The notes under the pieces were generated by a model. It had not been told where the DNA came from. It saw nothing but the letters and a program-made list of their open reading frames with translations, and searched no databases. A stretch of 38,846 nucleotides of DNA, from assembly GCA_016179185.1 (NCBI GenBank), contig JACORW010000002.1, forward strand, positions 1 through 38,846, read 5' to 3'. Position numbers and translations under genes: made by a program. Positions 21,765 to 30,390 of this stretch are shown here, one piece after another (the stretch's first letter is position 1; the number at the start of each line of letters is the position of its first letter). The DNA is from Gammaproteobacteria bacterium (GTDB lineage Bacteria > Pseudomonadota > Gammaproteobacteria > Eutrophobiales > Eutrophobiaceae).

Positions 21765-24482
21765 CTATTTTCGCACCATGTCCGCCAGCCGCTCGCCCAG
21801 GATGTAACTGATGTTGAAGTTGAGCTTGGCGACGATGCTGGGGAAGAACTTCAGATCCTTCTCCATGCGTTCGTAGTCGAAGCGCAGCGCCGTCACGTCG
21901 GTCAATGCGCGCACATCCGCCGTGCGGCGCATCTCGTGGACGTAGCCGATCTCGCCGAATGTCTGGCCGGGGCGCAGCGTCGCCAGCACGCGCTGGGTTT
22001 CACCGTCGCGCCGGACGACCTGCACTTCGCCGGTAAGGATCAGATACATGCTGCGTCCGATGGTATCCTGTTCCACCAGCAGTTCCCCGGCCTCGAACTC
22101 GTTCAATTCCGAAATCAATATCGCCTTGCGCCGCTGATATTCGGTCATGTGCCGGAACAACTGGCTGTTTTCCAGCACCTCCCGATCCACCTTCATCGCC
22201 AGGATCTGATACAGCCCCACGAGCCGCACCCGCGCCATGACGATGGGCGTGATCATCAGGTTGGCAAAGATCGAGAACAGCATTGTCGCCGCGGCCAGCG
22301 CGCCGAACTGGGCCACCACCGTGAAATTGGAGAACAGCAGGATGCCGAACCCGAGCGCCAGCGCCAGGCTGGAAATGATCAACGGAATGGATTCCTCCTC
22401 CACCGCCTCGTTTACGGCGGCGATATAGTCCGACGTGCGCCGGCATTTCTCGTTATAGCGCGCCAGCAGGTGGATCGTGCCGTCCACCGCGATGCCGATG
22501 GCGATCACGGCAACCATGGCCGTGCCCGGATTGAGGGGGATGTCGAGAAGCCCCATGATGCCGAACATCATGGCAATGGGAATGACCGCCGGAATCAGCG
22601 CAATGACCCCGCCTTTGAAAGATGTAAACATTGTCGCCATGATCAGGAAAATAATGAACAAAAGCGTGAACAGCGACTTTACCTGTCCCACCATCAGAAT
22701 CTCGGCGGCGTTATTGACCAGCAGGTTCTCGCCGACGATATTGACCATGATGTCCGGTCCGGCAATGGATGCCACGACGTCTTCAAGCTCCCGGATGTGG
22801 CCGTTCAGGGTGTGGGAATCGCCGATGTTGTGCCGCACGATGATGTTCGCCCGGCTGAAATCGTGGCTGACATAGCTGTCCAGATCGCCGCGCTGGAAGA
22901 AAATCAGGTACTGCGCGATCAACTGCCGGGTCTTCGGCAGCGCCAGGTGCGCGTAGCCGCCGTGAAATTCCCGGTTCACATAGGCAAGGTGGTCGGCCAG
23001 CGAGATGCTGCGGTCGAACACGCCCTGCTTGTCCATGAATTTCTGGATCTCGGCGAGTTTTGCCACGTTATCCGGCCGCTGAAACGAGCCTTCGGCGCCG
23101 GCGTCCAGCGCGATGAAGAACACCTTTATCCCCGCCAGGTCGTCATGGATGCGGCGCGTATCCTGGATCAGCGGGCGATCCGGGGAGAAATAGGACAGGG
23201 GATCGTTGGTCACGTACAGGTGCGATGCCTCGTACACGAAAAACACGCACAGCAGCGCCGTGATGCCCAGCGTGGCGCGCGGGTGATGGGTCTGGTAGTG
23301 GCGAAACACGGACATGATCCGGTCCGGCATGCCCCTGGCCGCGGATTCCTCCAGTTTGGAACGGCGCTCCGGCCCCAGCACGGACAGCAGGATCGGCACC
23401 AGCAGCATCGTTATCACGCCGTTGGCGAGCATCGCAAACGTGGAGGCAAGCGCGAAGTCCCGGATGAGTCCGATTTCGGCGAACAGGTTGGAAGCAAAAC
23501 CGAGCACCGTGGTCAGCACCGTGAGCACGATGGGCATGCCGAGGTGGTGCGCCATGTACCGGATCGCCTCGCCGCGCGGGTCTTCCGTGCCGTCCTCAAG
23601 ACCGCGGAAAAATGCCGCGACCATGTGTGTGTCCTCGGTTGAGCCGATGACAATGATCAGCGACGGCAGCATTGCGCTCAGGATGTTGACCGGGATCCCG
23701 AGCCAGCCGAGCAACCCGAACGTCCAGACGATGGCCACGCCCGCGGTGATCAGCGGGATCACCGCCGCCATCCAGCTGCGCAGGAACAGCACGATGGATA
23801 CGACCAGTATGAACGCCGACAGCGGCCCGAGCAGGATGAAGTCCTCGAACAGCGCATCCTCGAGTTCGACGGTGATGCGTGGCGGGCCCACCTGAATGAG
23901 CTGCTGGAAATTGCCGCGTTCGCGCGCGAGCTGCGCCTCCAGTTCCTTATACAACCGGCGGCTGAATTCCGGGTCCTCGTCCGTGTTCATGGCCGAAACG
24001 ATCATGGCCATGACATTGCCGTCAGCCGAGAAGAAATTGCCGAGATAAAGCGGGTTGCGCAGCGCGCTCTCGCGGGCCGCCTGGGCCTCTTCGAGGGTCT
24101 TCGGGGCGCCGGCAAGCACCGGCCGGGCATTTATCGTCCCGCCGGCGCTGTCAACGGTCTGCAACGTGAACAGGCTGTCCACCCGGGTCACGTCCCGCAG
24201 GCCCTCGATGGCCCGATGCAGGCCTTCCACGCGGCCAAGCTGTTGCGGTGTCCACAGACCGGGATCGCGGATGTAAATGATGGTCTTGTTGTCCGAGCCG
24301 AATTCGTTCATGACGCGCTGATACACCTGGCGCGCCGGATCGCTGGCCGGGATCAGGCTGTCAAAGCCGGTATCCACCGAGAGCCGCGGCAGTCCGGTGG
24401 CAGCCAGCAGCGTGATGACGGTCATGGCGATGACGACCCCCTGGCGATGCCGGAGACCGAACAAGGGCAGTTGCCCAATCAC
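21765..24482 (-). CDS. RND/MMPL-family exporter with C-terminal cyclic-nucleotide-binding domain
   Basis: 905 residues from GTG 24482, which overlaps the LolA-like stop (GTGA); the open frame upstream is out-of-phase shadow. Layout: helix 1 (near GVVIAMTVITLLAATGLP), a large periplasmic domain, a six-helix bundle (IIVIGSTEDTHM in helix 4), a second periplasmic domain, and a second bundle (AIGIAVDGTIHLL). After the last helix comes a cytoplasmic domain of about 130 residues: LFRHMTEYQRRKAILIS, a beta-roll (EDTIGRSMYLILTGEVQVV-like), and the phosphate-binding cassette FGEIGYVHEMRRTADVRAL. RND proteins of this class move lipids or hydrophobic molecules outward. The CNB tail should sense cAMP/cGMP or a related ligand. 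Last gene of the pqiABC-LolA-like-RND operon. Confidence 0.88.
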   Translation of the reverse strand: MIGQLPLFGLRHRQGVVIAMTVITLLAATGLPRLSVDTGFDSLIPASDPARQVYQRVMNEFGSDNKTIIYIRDPGLWTPQQLGRVEGLHRAIEGLRDVTRVDSLFTLQTVDSAGGTINARPVLAGAPKTLEEAQAARESALRNPLYLGNFFSADGNVMAMIVSAMNTDEDPEFSRRLYKELEAQLARERGNFQQLIQVGPPRITVELEDALFEDFILLGPLSAFILVVSIVLFLRSWMAAVIPLITAGVAIVWTFGLLGWLGIPVNILSAMLPSLIIVIGSTEDTHMVAAFFRGLEDGTEDPRGEAIRYMAHHLGMPIVLTVLTTVLGFASNLFAEIGLIRDFALASTFAMLANGVITMLLVPILLSVLGPERRSKLEESAARGMPDRIMSVFRHYQTHHPRATLGITALLCVFFVYEASHLYVTNDPLSYFSPDRPLIQDTRRIHDDLAGIKVFFIALDAGAEGSFQRPDNVAKLAEIQKFMDKQGVFDRSISLADHLAYVNREFHGGYAHLALPKTRQLIAQYLIFFQRGDLDSYVSHDFSRANIIVRHNIGDSHTLNGHIRELEDVVASIAGPDIMVNIVGENLLVNNAAEILMVGQVKSLFTLLFIIFLIMATMFTSFKGGVIALIPAVIPIAMMFGIMGLLDIPLNPGTAMVAVIAIGIAVDGTIHLLARYNEKCRRTSDYIAAVNEAVEEESIPLIISSLALALGFGILLFSNFTVVAQFGALAAATMLFSIFANLMITPIVMARVRLVGLYQILAMKVDREVLENSQLFRHMTEYQRRKAILISELNEFEAGELLVEQDTIGRSMYLILTGEVQVVRRDGETQRVLATLRPGQTFGEIGYVHEMRRTADVRALTDVTALRFDYERMEKDLKFFPSIVAKLNFNISYILGERLADMVRK

Positions 24483-25357
24483 GGTGTGCCTCCTTCCGCG
24501 TCGTCCGGCACGGTCGCGTCCGTCGCCGGAACCGCGGGATCGGGCGGCGCCGGATAATGCTCGAACAACCACGCGGCGCCGAACATGTCCGCAGGCACAT
24601 AATCGCGGGAGAAAACGCGGCGATCGACCTTGATAAGGGTCTGGTGCTGTTCGCGGTAGTCGTCCATCAGCATCAGGTTGGCGTGCCACATGGTTTCATC
24701 CACGACCCGGAGATCATAGGATCGTTGCCGCTTGGCCACGCCGCCGCGGATGTCGAAGAAGTCCGTGCGCGTGATGAACAGGTTGTCCTTGCGGATGAAA
24801 TGCCGGCGCAACGGCTGCGTGCGGTTTGGGTCATCGCCGGCGCGAAACACATCCACGGAGAAATAGGCCTGGTTATCGATCTCTTCATCACCACCGCGCA
24901 CGTACCGGTACTCCGACATCATTTCGCCGGTCAGACTTTCCACGGTGAAGTCCGTACCCAGAAAACCGCCGCCCCGGTCATCGGCGTCGCTCGCGATAAG
25001 TTGCGGCCCGAGCGCCGGAAGATAGAGCTGCTTCGTGACCATGCCGCCGGGGTCACGGTGGGCGATCAGCGTCGTGCCCCGGATCTCGGGTGGCGTTTCG
25101 AAGACCAGCAGCACATGCACGTTGCCGTCCGGCTCGACGCGCGAATAGCGGCGCGCAGTGCGCGTATCCCGCAGGCCGTTGCGATCCACACGCACGATGG
25201 ACTGCTCCTCGTAAACATACGGGAACTCCGTCTGCCGCGACTGGACCGCGTCCATAATTTGTGCCCCGTTCCAGAGATCATGCTCCTGCGCGGCCTGTGC
25301 GCCGGCGGGGGCGACAAGCAACGGCAGCATCAGCAAACCCGCGGCATTCATGGTCAT
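24479..25357 (-). CDS. LolA-like outer-membrane lipoprotein-sorting protein
   Basis: 292 residues. Signal peptide (about 1-22, ending AGAQA), then a periplasmic beta-rich fold of the LolA_like family, which commonly travels with RND/MMPL exporters. Recognisable blocks are MVTKQLYLPALG, FLGTDFTVESL, YDLRVVDETMWHANLMLMDDY and FSRDYVPADMFG. Such proteins are thought to carry lipid or lipoprotein cargo across the periplasm. The start overlaps the pqiC stop by ATGA and the stop overlaps the RND start by GTGA, so it is coupled on both sides. Cargo unknown. Confidence 0.85.
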   Translation of the reverse strand: MTMNAAGLLMLPLLVAPAGAQAAQEHDLWNGAQIMDAVQSRQTEFPYVYEEQSIVRVDRNGLRDTRTARRYSRVEPDGNVHVLLVFETPPEIRGTTLIAHRDPGGMVTKQLYLPALGPQLIASDADDRGGGFLGTDFTVESLTGEMMSEYRYVRGGDEEIDNQAYFSVDVFRAGDDPNRTQPLRRHFIRKDNLFITRTDFFDIRGGVAKRQRSYDLRVVDETMWHANLMLMDDYREQHQTLIKVDRRVFSRDYVPADMFGAAWLFEHYPAPPDPAVPATDATVPDDAEGGTP

Positions 25358-25989
25358 TGCCCCGGTTCCGGCTGTGCATCCCCGACTATACCGGAGGCGA
25401 TGCGCTGCGCCAGCCGGCCGTAAACCTCGGTCATCGCCGCGACCACGGCGACGTAGTCGCGATCCGCCGGCGCCCCGTCGGATTCCAGTTCCAGCGCATC
25501 GGTTGCCGGCCGCGCGTCCGGTGTGCGGGTATTCAGGATCTGCCAGCGCGCCTTCAGGCGCACAACGCCATCCACGTCCTGTTCAAATCGATCGATGTGC
25601 ACGTGGATCCGGAAGTCCGGAGGCGCCAATGAGCGATTAAGCGGCGTGGAAACGTCGCTCACGCCCAGCAGACCGGACAGGTTGAGCGCCAGCGTGCGCA
25701 GCAGGTTCTTGCGCAGGCTCTCGCCCCACTGGTGATATTCCGCATAGACCACGCCGTTCTCACCGGTGCGCGTGGCGATCTGAAACCGCTCCAGATACTG
25801 GGGAACGTGCAGGTCCATGATCTCGACCGCCAGCGGCTGCGCCGGAGCATCCGCTGCCGTGAACGGGACGGGATCCACGAGATAATAATGGGTCTTCGTG
25901 CCGCCCTTCCCGAGGCAACCGGATAGCCCCAGTGCCAGCAGCAGCGCCGTGGCGACGCTCCGGCCCAAGGATGCGTGGCATTGTCTCAT
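25354..25989 (-). CDS. pqiC: PqiC-like outer-membrane lipoprotein
   Basis: 211 residues. Lipobox LSGC with acylated Cys25, then THYYLVDPV and the LQYLERFQIATRTGENGV-like block of the PqiC/ABC auxiliary lipoprotein family (PF03886). It anchors the PqiB tube at the outer membrane. It overlaps pqiB by 4 bp (ATGA) and the LolA-like gene by 4 bp. The first residues contain an extra Cys4, which is not in a lipobox. Confidence 0.88.
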   Translation of the reverse strand: MRQCHASLGRSVATALLLALGLSGCLGKGGTKTHYYLVDPVPFTAADAPAQPLAVEIMDLHVPQYLERFQIATRTGENGVVYAEYHQWGESLRKNLLRTLALNLSGLLGVSDVSTPLNRSLAPPDFRIHVHIDRFEQDVDGVVRLKARWQILNTRTPDARPATDALELESDGAPADRDYVAVVAAMTEVYGRLAQRIASGIVGDAQPEPGQ

Positions 25990-27638
25990 GGCGTCTCCCC
26001 CTCGGGTTCCTTGCCGAATATGACCGCCTGCGGATGCCGCTCCAGCGTGTCCACCAGCGAACGGATTGAGCGCGCGGTCTCCTCCAGTTCGCCGGTGGCC
26101 TGGATCAGGTTGTAGTGCAGCGGCGAGTTCGGATCCAGCAGCCGGTTGGTCAGCGCCAGCGTCGTCGCGAGCCGATCCAGCGCCACGTGCCCCGCGTTGA
26201 TCGCCTGTTGCAGGTTCGAATCATCCACGCGCGCCAGTATGCCGCGCAGGGACTGCAGCGAATGGCGCAGGTCCACGATCGCGATTTCCAGGTCCGGTGA
26301 ATTGGCGATCTTGTTCGCGCCTTTCAGCGTCGCCAGCAGTTCGCCGCCGACCTCGTCCACCCTGACCTTGTCGAGCCTGGACATGAACCGTTCCGCGGTC
26401 TGGGTGATGGACTCCAGATTCGCGGACCCGATGGTCGGCAACTCCGGATAGCGGGTCTCGCTGCCCACCAGCACGACCGGGCGCTCGGGCTCCATCGCCA
26501 GCTCGACGTACAACTGGCCGGTCAGCAGGCTGCCGGTCTGCAGCCGCGCGCGCAGGCCGCGGTCCACCAGCCGCACCAGCGTGTCCTCGGGCATGCCGAG
26601 CGGCCCGGAATCCGGCTCCACGATGCGCTCGGGTTCGATTTCCACCAGCACCGGGATGCGGAACGAAGTGTCCTCGGCGTCAAACTCAAGCCGGATGTCG
26701 AGCACCGACCCGACCTTGATGCCCTTGAACTCCACCGGCGCGCCGACGCTGAGCCCGCGCACCGAATTGTCGAAGAACATGACGTACTGCAGCTTTCTGG
26801 TGTAGGCGTTTGCGGCGACCTGTTCGTAGGTATCATACAGCGTGAACACGATATCACTGACGTCGTCGGACACGTTTTCCAGGGTCTCCGGCGTCTCGAA
26901 TGCGATGCCGCCGAACATCAGCGACTCCACCGACTCCGTGTGAACGCGCAGGCCATCGGCATCCATGGAGACGTCAAGCCCGCTGACGTTCCAGAAGCGC
27001 GTATTGCCGCGCACCATCTGATCGTACGGGCGCTTGATGAAGGCATGAATGAACACGGTGCGGCTGTCGTTTCCCAGCTCATGCCCCAGGACCTCGCCCG
27101 CCTTGATGCCGCGGTAATAGACCGGCGAGCCGGTATCCACGGAACTCAGCCGGTCGGAAATCAATACCACCTTGACGCCTTCTTCGTCGGCGGTGACGAC
27201 CGGTTGCTCCTCGAGCCCGACGAAGTGCAGTTGTGGCGCGCCCTTGCCGGGTTCGATCTCGATGTATGCGCCGGAGATCAGCGTGCTCAGGCCGGACGCG
27301 CCGCGCAGGCTGAGCTGTGGCCGCACGACCCAGAAGCGGGTGTTGCGCCGGAAAAATTCCTCGGTGCCCTGATTGAACTTCCCGGTGACGATAACATTGG
27401 ACAGATCCTCGCTGAAGCCGATGCGCTCGACGATGCCGATGTCGAGGTTCTTGTACTTGATCCGCGTCTTGCCGACTTCAATGCCTTCCGCGGTCTTGAA
27501 GCTGATCGTCACCTCCGGCCCCTGCTCGCGCAGTGTCTTGATCACCAGCCAGCCGCCCACCAGCGCCGTCAGCAGCGGGATAAGCCAGACCAGCGACGGG
27601 CCGGAACGGACACTGACCTGCGGCCGGGCGGTTTCCAT
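25986..27638 (-). CDS. pqiB: PqiB intermembrane transport protein (three MCE domains)
   Basis: 550 residues, as for E. coli PqiB (about 546). N-terminal membrane anchor (LVWLIPLLTALVGGWLVI, about 16-33) followed by three MCE repeats. These start near EVTISFKTAEGIEVGKT, GVKVVLISDRLSSVDTGSPV, and YVMFFDNSVRGLSVGAPVEF. A long helical C-terminus can form the needle. PqiB hexamers span the periplasm and carry lipids between membranes. Five bp after pqiA; overlaps pqiC. Confidence 0.95.
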   Translation of the reverse strand: METARPQVSVRSGPSLVWLIPLLTALVGGWLVIKTLREQGPEVTISFKTAEGIEVGKTRIKYKNLDIGIVERIGFSEDLSNVIVTGKFNQGTEEFFRRNTRFWVVRPQLSLRGASGLSTLISGAYIEIEPGKGAPQLHFVGLEEQPVVTADEEGVKVVLISDRLSSVDTGSPVYYRGIKAGEVLGHELGNDSRTVFIHAFIKRPYDQMVRGNTRFWNVSGLDVSMDADGLRVHTESVESLMFGGIAFETPETLENVSDDVSDIVFTLYDTYEQVAANAYTRKLQYVMFFDNSVRGLSVGAPVEFKGIKVGSVLDIRLEFDAEDTSFRIPVLVEIEPERIVEPDSGPLGMPEDTLVRLVDRGLRARLQTGSLLTGQLYVELAMEPERPVVLVGSETRYPELPTIGSANLESITQTAERFMSRLDKVRVDEVGGELLATLKGANKIANSPDLEIAIVDLRHSLQSLRGILARVDDSNLQQAINAGHVALDRLATTLALTNRLLDPNSPLHYNLIQATGELEETARSIRSLVDTLERHPQAVIFGKEPEGETP

Positions 27639-27643
27639 GGCAG

Positions 27644-28897
27644 CTAACAGCTCGCGCCGCGGCCGCGCGCGTTATCCCAGATCAGGCGCGGATCGAAACT
27701 CTGCGCGGCAAACATGGTAAGGACGACGACGGCCGCAAAGAAGGAAGCGCCGATGCCCGGCCGAATCGTGGACAACGCGTCCAGGCTTACCAATGCCGAC
27801 AACAGTCCCACGAGAAAGACATCTACCATGGACCATGAGCCCACGGACTCCGTTATCCGGAACAACACCGTGCGATCGCGGGGCCGCCATGTCATGCCAT
27901 TGTGAATGGACCAGAGCAGGTAGCCCAGTACAATGATCTTCAGGATCGGTACAACGATACTGGCGAAGAAAACGATCAATGCCAACCCCCAGTTGCCGCT
28001 TTCAATCAGATGCAGGATGCCGCCCAGGATGGTATTGGGTTCGCCCTGCCCGAAGCGAATAACGGTCAACACCGGATAGACGTTTGCCGGCACCATCAGG
28101 ATGGTCGCGGAGAACAATAACGCCCAGGTGCGCTCAACGCTGTCCGGTTTCCGTTCGTGGAGGGGGGCCTGGCAGCGTGCGCATCTGCGGCCTTGAGCGG
28201 CCGGGGCCGCGGCGCTCAACAGGCCGCATACATGGCAGGCGACGAACCCGGTTTTCGCAGAGTCCAGGGCCGGCTGCCTGCGGAGCGGCACCGCCTCCCA
28301 GAAAGTCCGCGGTTCGAAGCTGGCCCGCGCCGCCGCGTAGGCCAGCATGAGTGCGCCGACGGCGTACAGCGATGTCCCGGTAATGACGGTCGCGAGATCC
28401 TGCAGCTTCACGATGGCGATGAGCACGCCCAGCATGAACACGCCCACGAGACTCCAGGGCGAGACCGCGTGCACCAGGCGGTAGACCATGCCGACACCCG
28501 GCGGTACCAGACCAAACCGTATCGGGATCAGCAGGTACAGCATTCCGGCGATGACGAGAAAGGGAAATGCGATACTCGTGAAAAATATCAGCGCCCCCAC
28601 TTCACCCATGCCGTACTGATACAAGGCCCAGCCGCCGGACAACAGCAGGTTCTCCACGATCCGGCCGCTGAGTTTGAGCGACAGGAAGGGAAAGCAATTG
28701 GCGATGAAAAACAGCACCAGCGCCGAAAGGTACAGCGCGATGGCCTGATTCAGCGACTCCGGGACGTGGCGATACAGCAGCGCGCCGCAGTAGCGGCAGT
28801 CCGCGCGCGCACCGGCGGGAATCGGCTCATACCGATGCAGGTGATCGCAGTCATGACAGGCAATGATCCCGCCTGCGGCAAGGTCCGGCACGTCCAC
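27644..28897 (-). CDS. pqiA: PqiA integral membrane protein
   Basis: 417 residues from GTG 28897 (a second GTG lies two codons in, at 28891), after aggggacc. Two tandem PqiA halves are visible. Each has a zinc-ribbon pair (CHDCDHLHRY...CRYCGALLY and CHVCGLLSAAA...CARCQAPLHERK) followed by four helices. The second half includes MVPANVYPVLTVIRFG and SGNWGLALIVFFASIVVPILK. It is the inner-membrane partner of PqiB in the paraquat-inducible lipid transport complex. First gene of the five-gene operon. Confidence 0.95.
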   Translation of the reverse strand: MDVPDLAAGGIIACHDCDHLHRYEPIPAGARADCRYCGALLYRHVPESLNQAIALYLSALVLFFIANCFPFLSLKLSGRIVENLLLSGGWALYQYGMGEVGALIFFTSIAFPFLVIAGMLYLLIPIRFGLVPPGVGMVYRLVHAVSPWSLVGVFMLGVLIAIVKLQDLATVITGTSLYAVGALMLAYAAARASFEPRTFWEAVPLRRQPALDSAKTGFVACHVCGLLSAAAPAAQGRRCARCQAPLHERKPDSVERTWALLFSATILMVPANVYPVLTVIRFGQGEPNTILGGILHLIESGNWGLALIVFFASIVVPILKIIVLGYLLWSIHNGMTWRPRDRTVLFRITESVGSWSMVDVFLVGLLSALVSLDALSTIRPGIGASFFAAVVVLTMFAAQSFDPRLIWDNARGRGASC

Positions 28898-28927
28898 GGT
28901 CCCCTATATTATTTATGTTCTTGTTTT
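28898..28927 (-). promoter_or_regulatory. AT-rich leader of the pqi operon
   Basis: On the minus strand this reads aacataaataatatagggg just before the GTG start. It is AT-rich in a GC-rich region, and taatat could be a -10 box. aggggacc is the likely ribosome site. The -35 region would fall in the repeat element starting at 28928. Confidence 0.35.
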
Positions 28928-29186
28928 AGGGAAGCTCTGAATAAGCTCATCCTTGGCTTGTCAGCGGTTCCTCAGCAGTTTGCCGAAAAAGTCCGTCGTG
29001 GACCATTTCGGTGCGCTTTCCGTGGCAGCATAAGCCAATAGCTGAACTGCTGGAAAGTGCGCCCGGAAGCCGTGCCCGGCCGCGAAAGCGGAGAATGGCG
29101 CCGGGCAGGGGGCGGACCGCTTTCCGCCCATTTCCCCACGGATTCAATCTGTTAGCAGGTTGATGCAGGACTCTTTTTGCATCAAA
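28928..29186. mobile_element. Non-coding element, possible IS/MITE remnant
   Basis: The 330-bp gap between the pqi operon and the ABC ATPase gene has no convincing gene. It starts with gggaagctctgaataag, whose ggaagctctga core also forms both arms of the hairpin at 109-136 and looks like a transposon end. Inside are degenerate inverted pairs (ccgaaaaagtcc/ggaccatttcgg at about 28984-29010; gcgctttcc/ggaaagtgcgc; gaaagcgg/ccgctttcc). It ends with a perfect ttgatgca/tgcatcaa hairpin (29160-29167/29178-29185), a near copy of the hairpin at 16865-16895. Confidence 0.45.
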
Positions 29187-29227
29187 CTGTTATGCGCAGG
29201 AGGCCGGGGACGGACCTGGCGGCCGCG

Positions 29228-30388
29228 TCATGCCCGGCGCGAAAACATCGTGTTCGCCATCTGCTCCTCGAACGACTTGTGGTCGCGCACGGCCGCGAGG
29301 AACTGCCCCTTCGACAGTGAAAAGGTTTCGACATCCGTCGCCGCGGACACGGTAGCGTTGCGCGGCTCGTCACGCAGCAGGGCAAGTTCGCCGAAAAAGT
29401 CGCCGCTGTTCAACGTGGCCACTTCCCGGCTGGCCCCATTCTGCCGCACGCTCACCGTGGCCGTGCCGCGATAGATCAGGTGGAATCTGTCGCCGGCATC
29501 CCCCTGCCGGATGATCTCACTGCCAGCGGCAAACGACTGCAGTTCCATGTGCTGTGCGACGTCGGTCAGGTCGTTCAGCAACATGTCCTTGAAGACCGGG
29601 CACTGCTTGATGAACTGGCAGATATAGAGTGTGCGCCTGACGTCGAGATCCGAGCTTATCCTGCCGTCGGTCAGATTGATGATCCGATCGGCCGCATCCA
29701 TGATGCGGCTGTCGTGGGTGACGATGATGATCGTGCAGCGCTGCTCGTCGGCCAGGCGCCGCAGCAGATCAATCACCTCTCTACCCGAATCCTTGTCCAG
29801 CGCCGCCGTGGGTTCGTCCGCCAGGATCAAAGGCGGGGTATTGACGACGGCGCGCGCGATGGCAACACGCTGACGCTGGCCGCCGGAAAGCCGGCCGGGG
29901 CGGTAATCGAGGCGCTCCGCCAGACCGAGCTCGCCCAGCACGCGGTCCGCCAGCCGGTGCTTGTCCGCCTCCGGCAGGGTACGCAGCTCCAGCGCCATAT
30001 GCACATTCTGGCGCGCGGTCAGACTTTCGAAAAGATTGTGCGACTGGAATATGAAGCCAATGTTGCGCCTGACGCCGACCTGTTGTTCCAGAGACAGGCC
30101 GCGTAGCTCGGTGTCGAAGCAGCGGATGCTGCCCTGCTGCAGCGAGCGCAGTGCGCCGATCAGCGTGAGCATTGTCGTCTTTCCGGAGCCGGACGGCCCG
30201 GTCATGATGACAATCTGGCCGCGCAGTATGCGGAGATTGATGTTGTGCAGCACGCGGCGCGCGCTGTCGCCGCTGCCGAAGTAAAAATCCACGTCCCGGA
30301 CCGTGACGGCATCGTTCCCGGCACCGGCCTGCGCTCCAGCCGGGTGATGCAAATCGTGATCTCGAATCTGACTGTCTGCCATCGTCAT
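29228..30388 (-). CDS. DevA-type ABC ATPase with C-terminal cyclic-nucleotide-binding domain
   Basis: 386 residues from ATG 30388 (a TTG at 30394 overlapping the permease stop is also possible). ABC domain: Walker A GPSGSGKTT, Q-loop FIFQSHNLF, signature LSGGQRQRVAIARA, Walker B PLILADEPTAAL, H-loop IIVTHD. After about residue 250 comes a CNB domain of about 130 residues (CPVFKDMLLNDLTD, EIIRQGDAGDRFHLIYRG, cassette FFGELALLRDEPRNATVSA). It powers export by the two permeases upstream. Most DevA/LolD ATPases stop after the ABC domain, so the CNB tail suggests control by a cyclic nucleotide. Last gene of the TolC-HlyD-permease-permease-ATPase operon. Confidence 0.92.
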   Translation of the reverse strand: MTMADSQIRDHDLHHPAGAQAGAGNDAVTVRDVDFYFGSGDSARRVLHNINLRILRGQIVIMTGPSGSGKTTMLTLIGALRSLQQGSIRCFDTELRGLSLEQQVGVRRNIGFIFQSHNLFESLTARQNVHMALELRTLPEADKHRLADRVLGELGLAERLDYRPGRLSGGQRQRVAIARAVVNTPPLILADEPTAALDKDSGREVIDLLRRLADEQRCTIIIVTHDSRIMDAADRIINLTDGRISSDLDVRRTLYICQFIKQCPVFKDMLLNDLTDVAQHMELQSFAAGSEIIRQGDAGDRFHLIYRGTATVSVRQNGASREVATLNSGDFFGELALLRDEPRNATVSAATDVETFSLSKGQFLAAVRDHKSFEEQMANTMFSRRA

Positions 30389-30390
30389 GT

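Noticed and set aside
21747..23642. Long plus-strand reading frame (631 codons) opposite the RND gene
   Set aside because: His/Gln/Arg-rich antisense shadow with no motif, while the minus strand shows a full RND pump.
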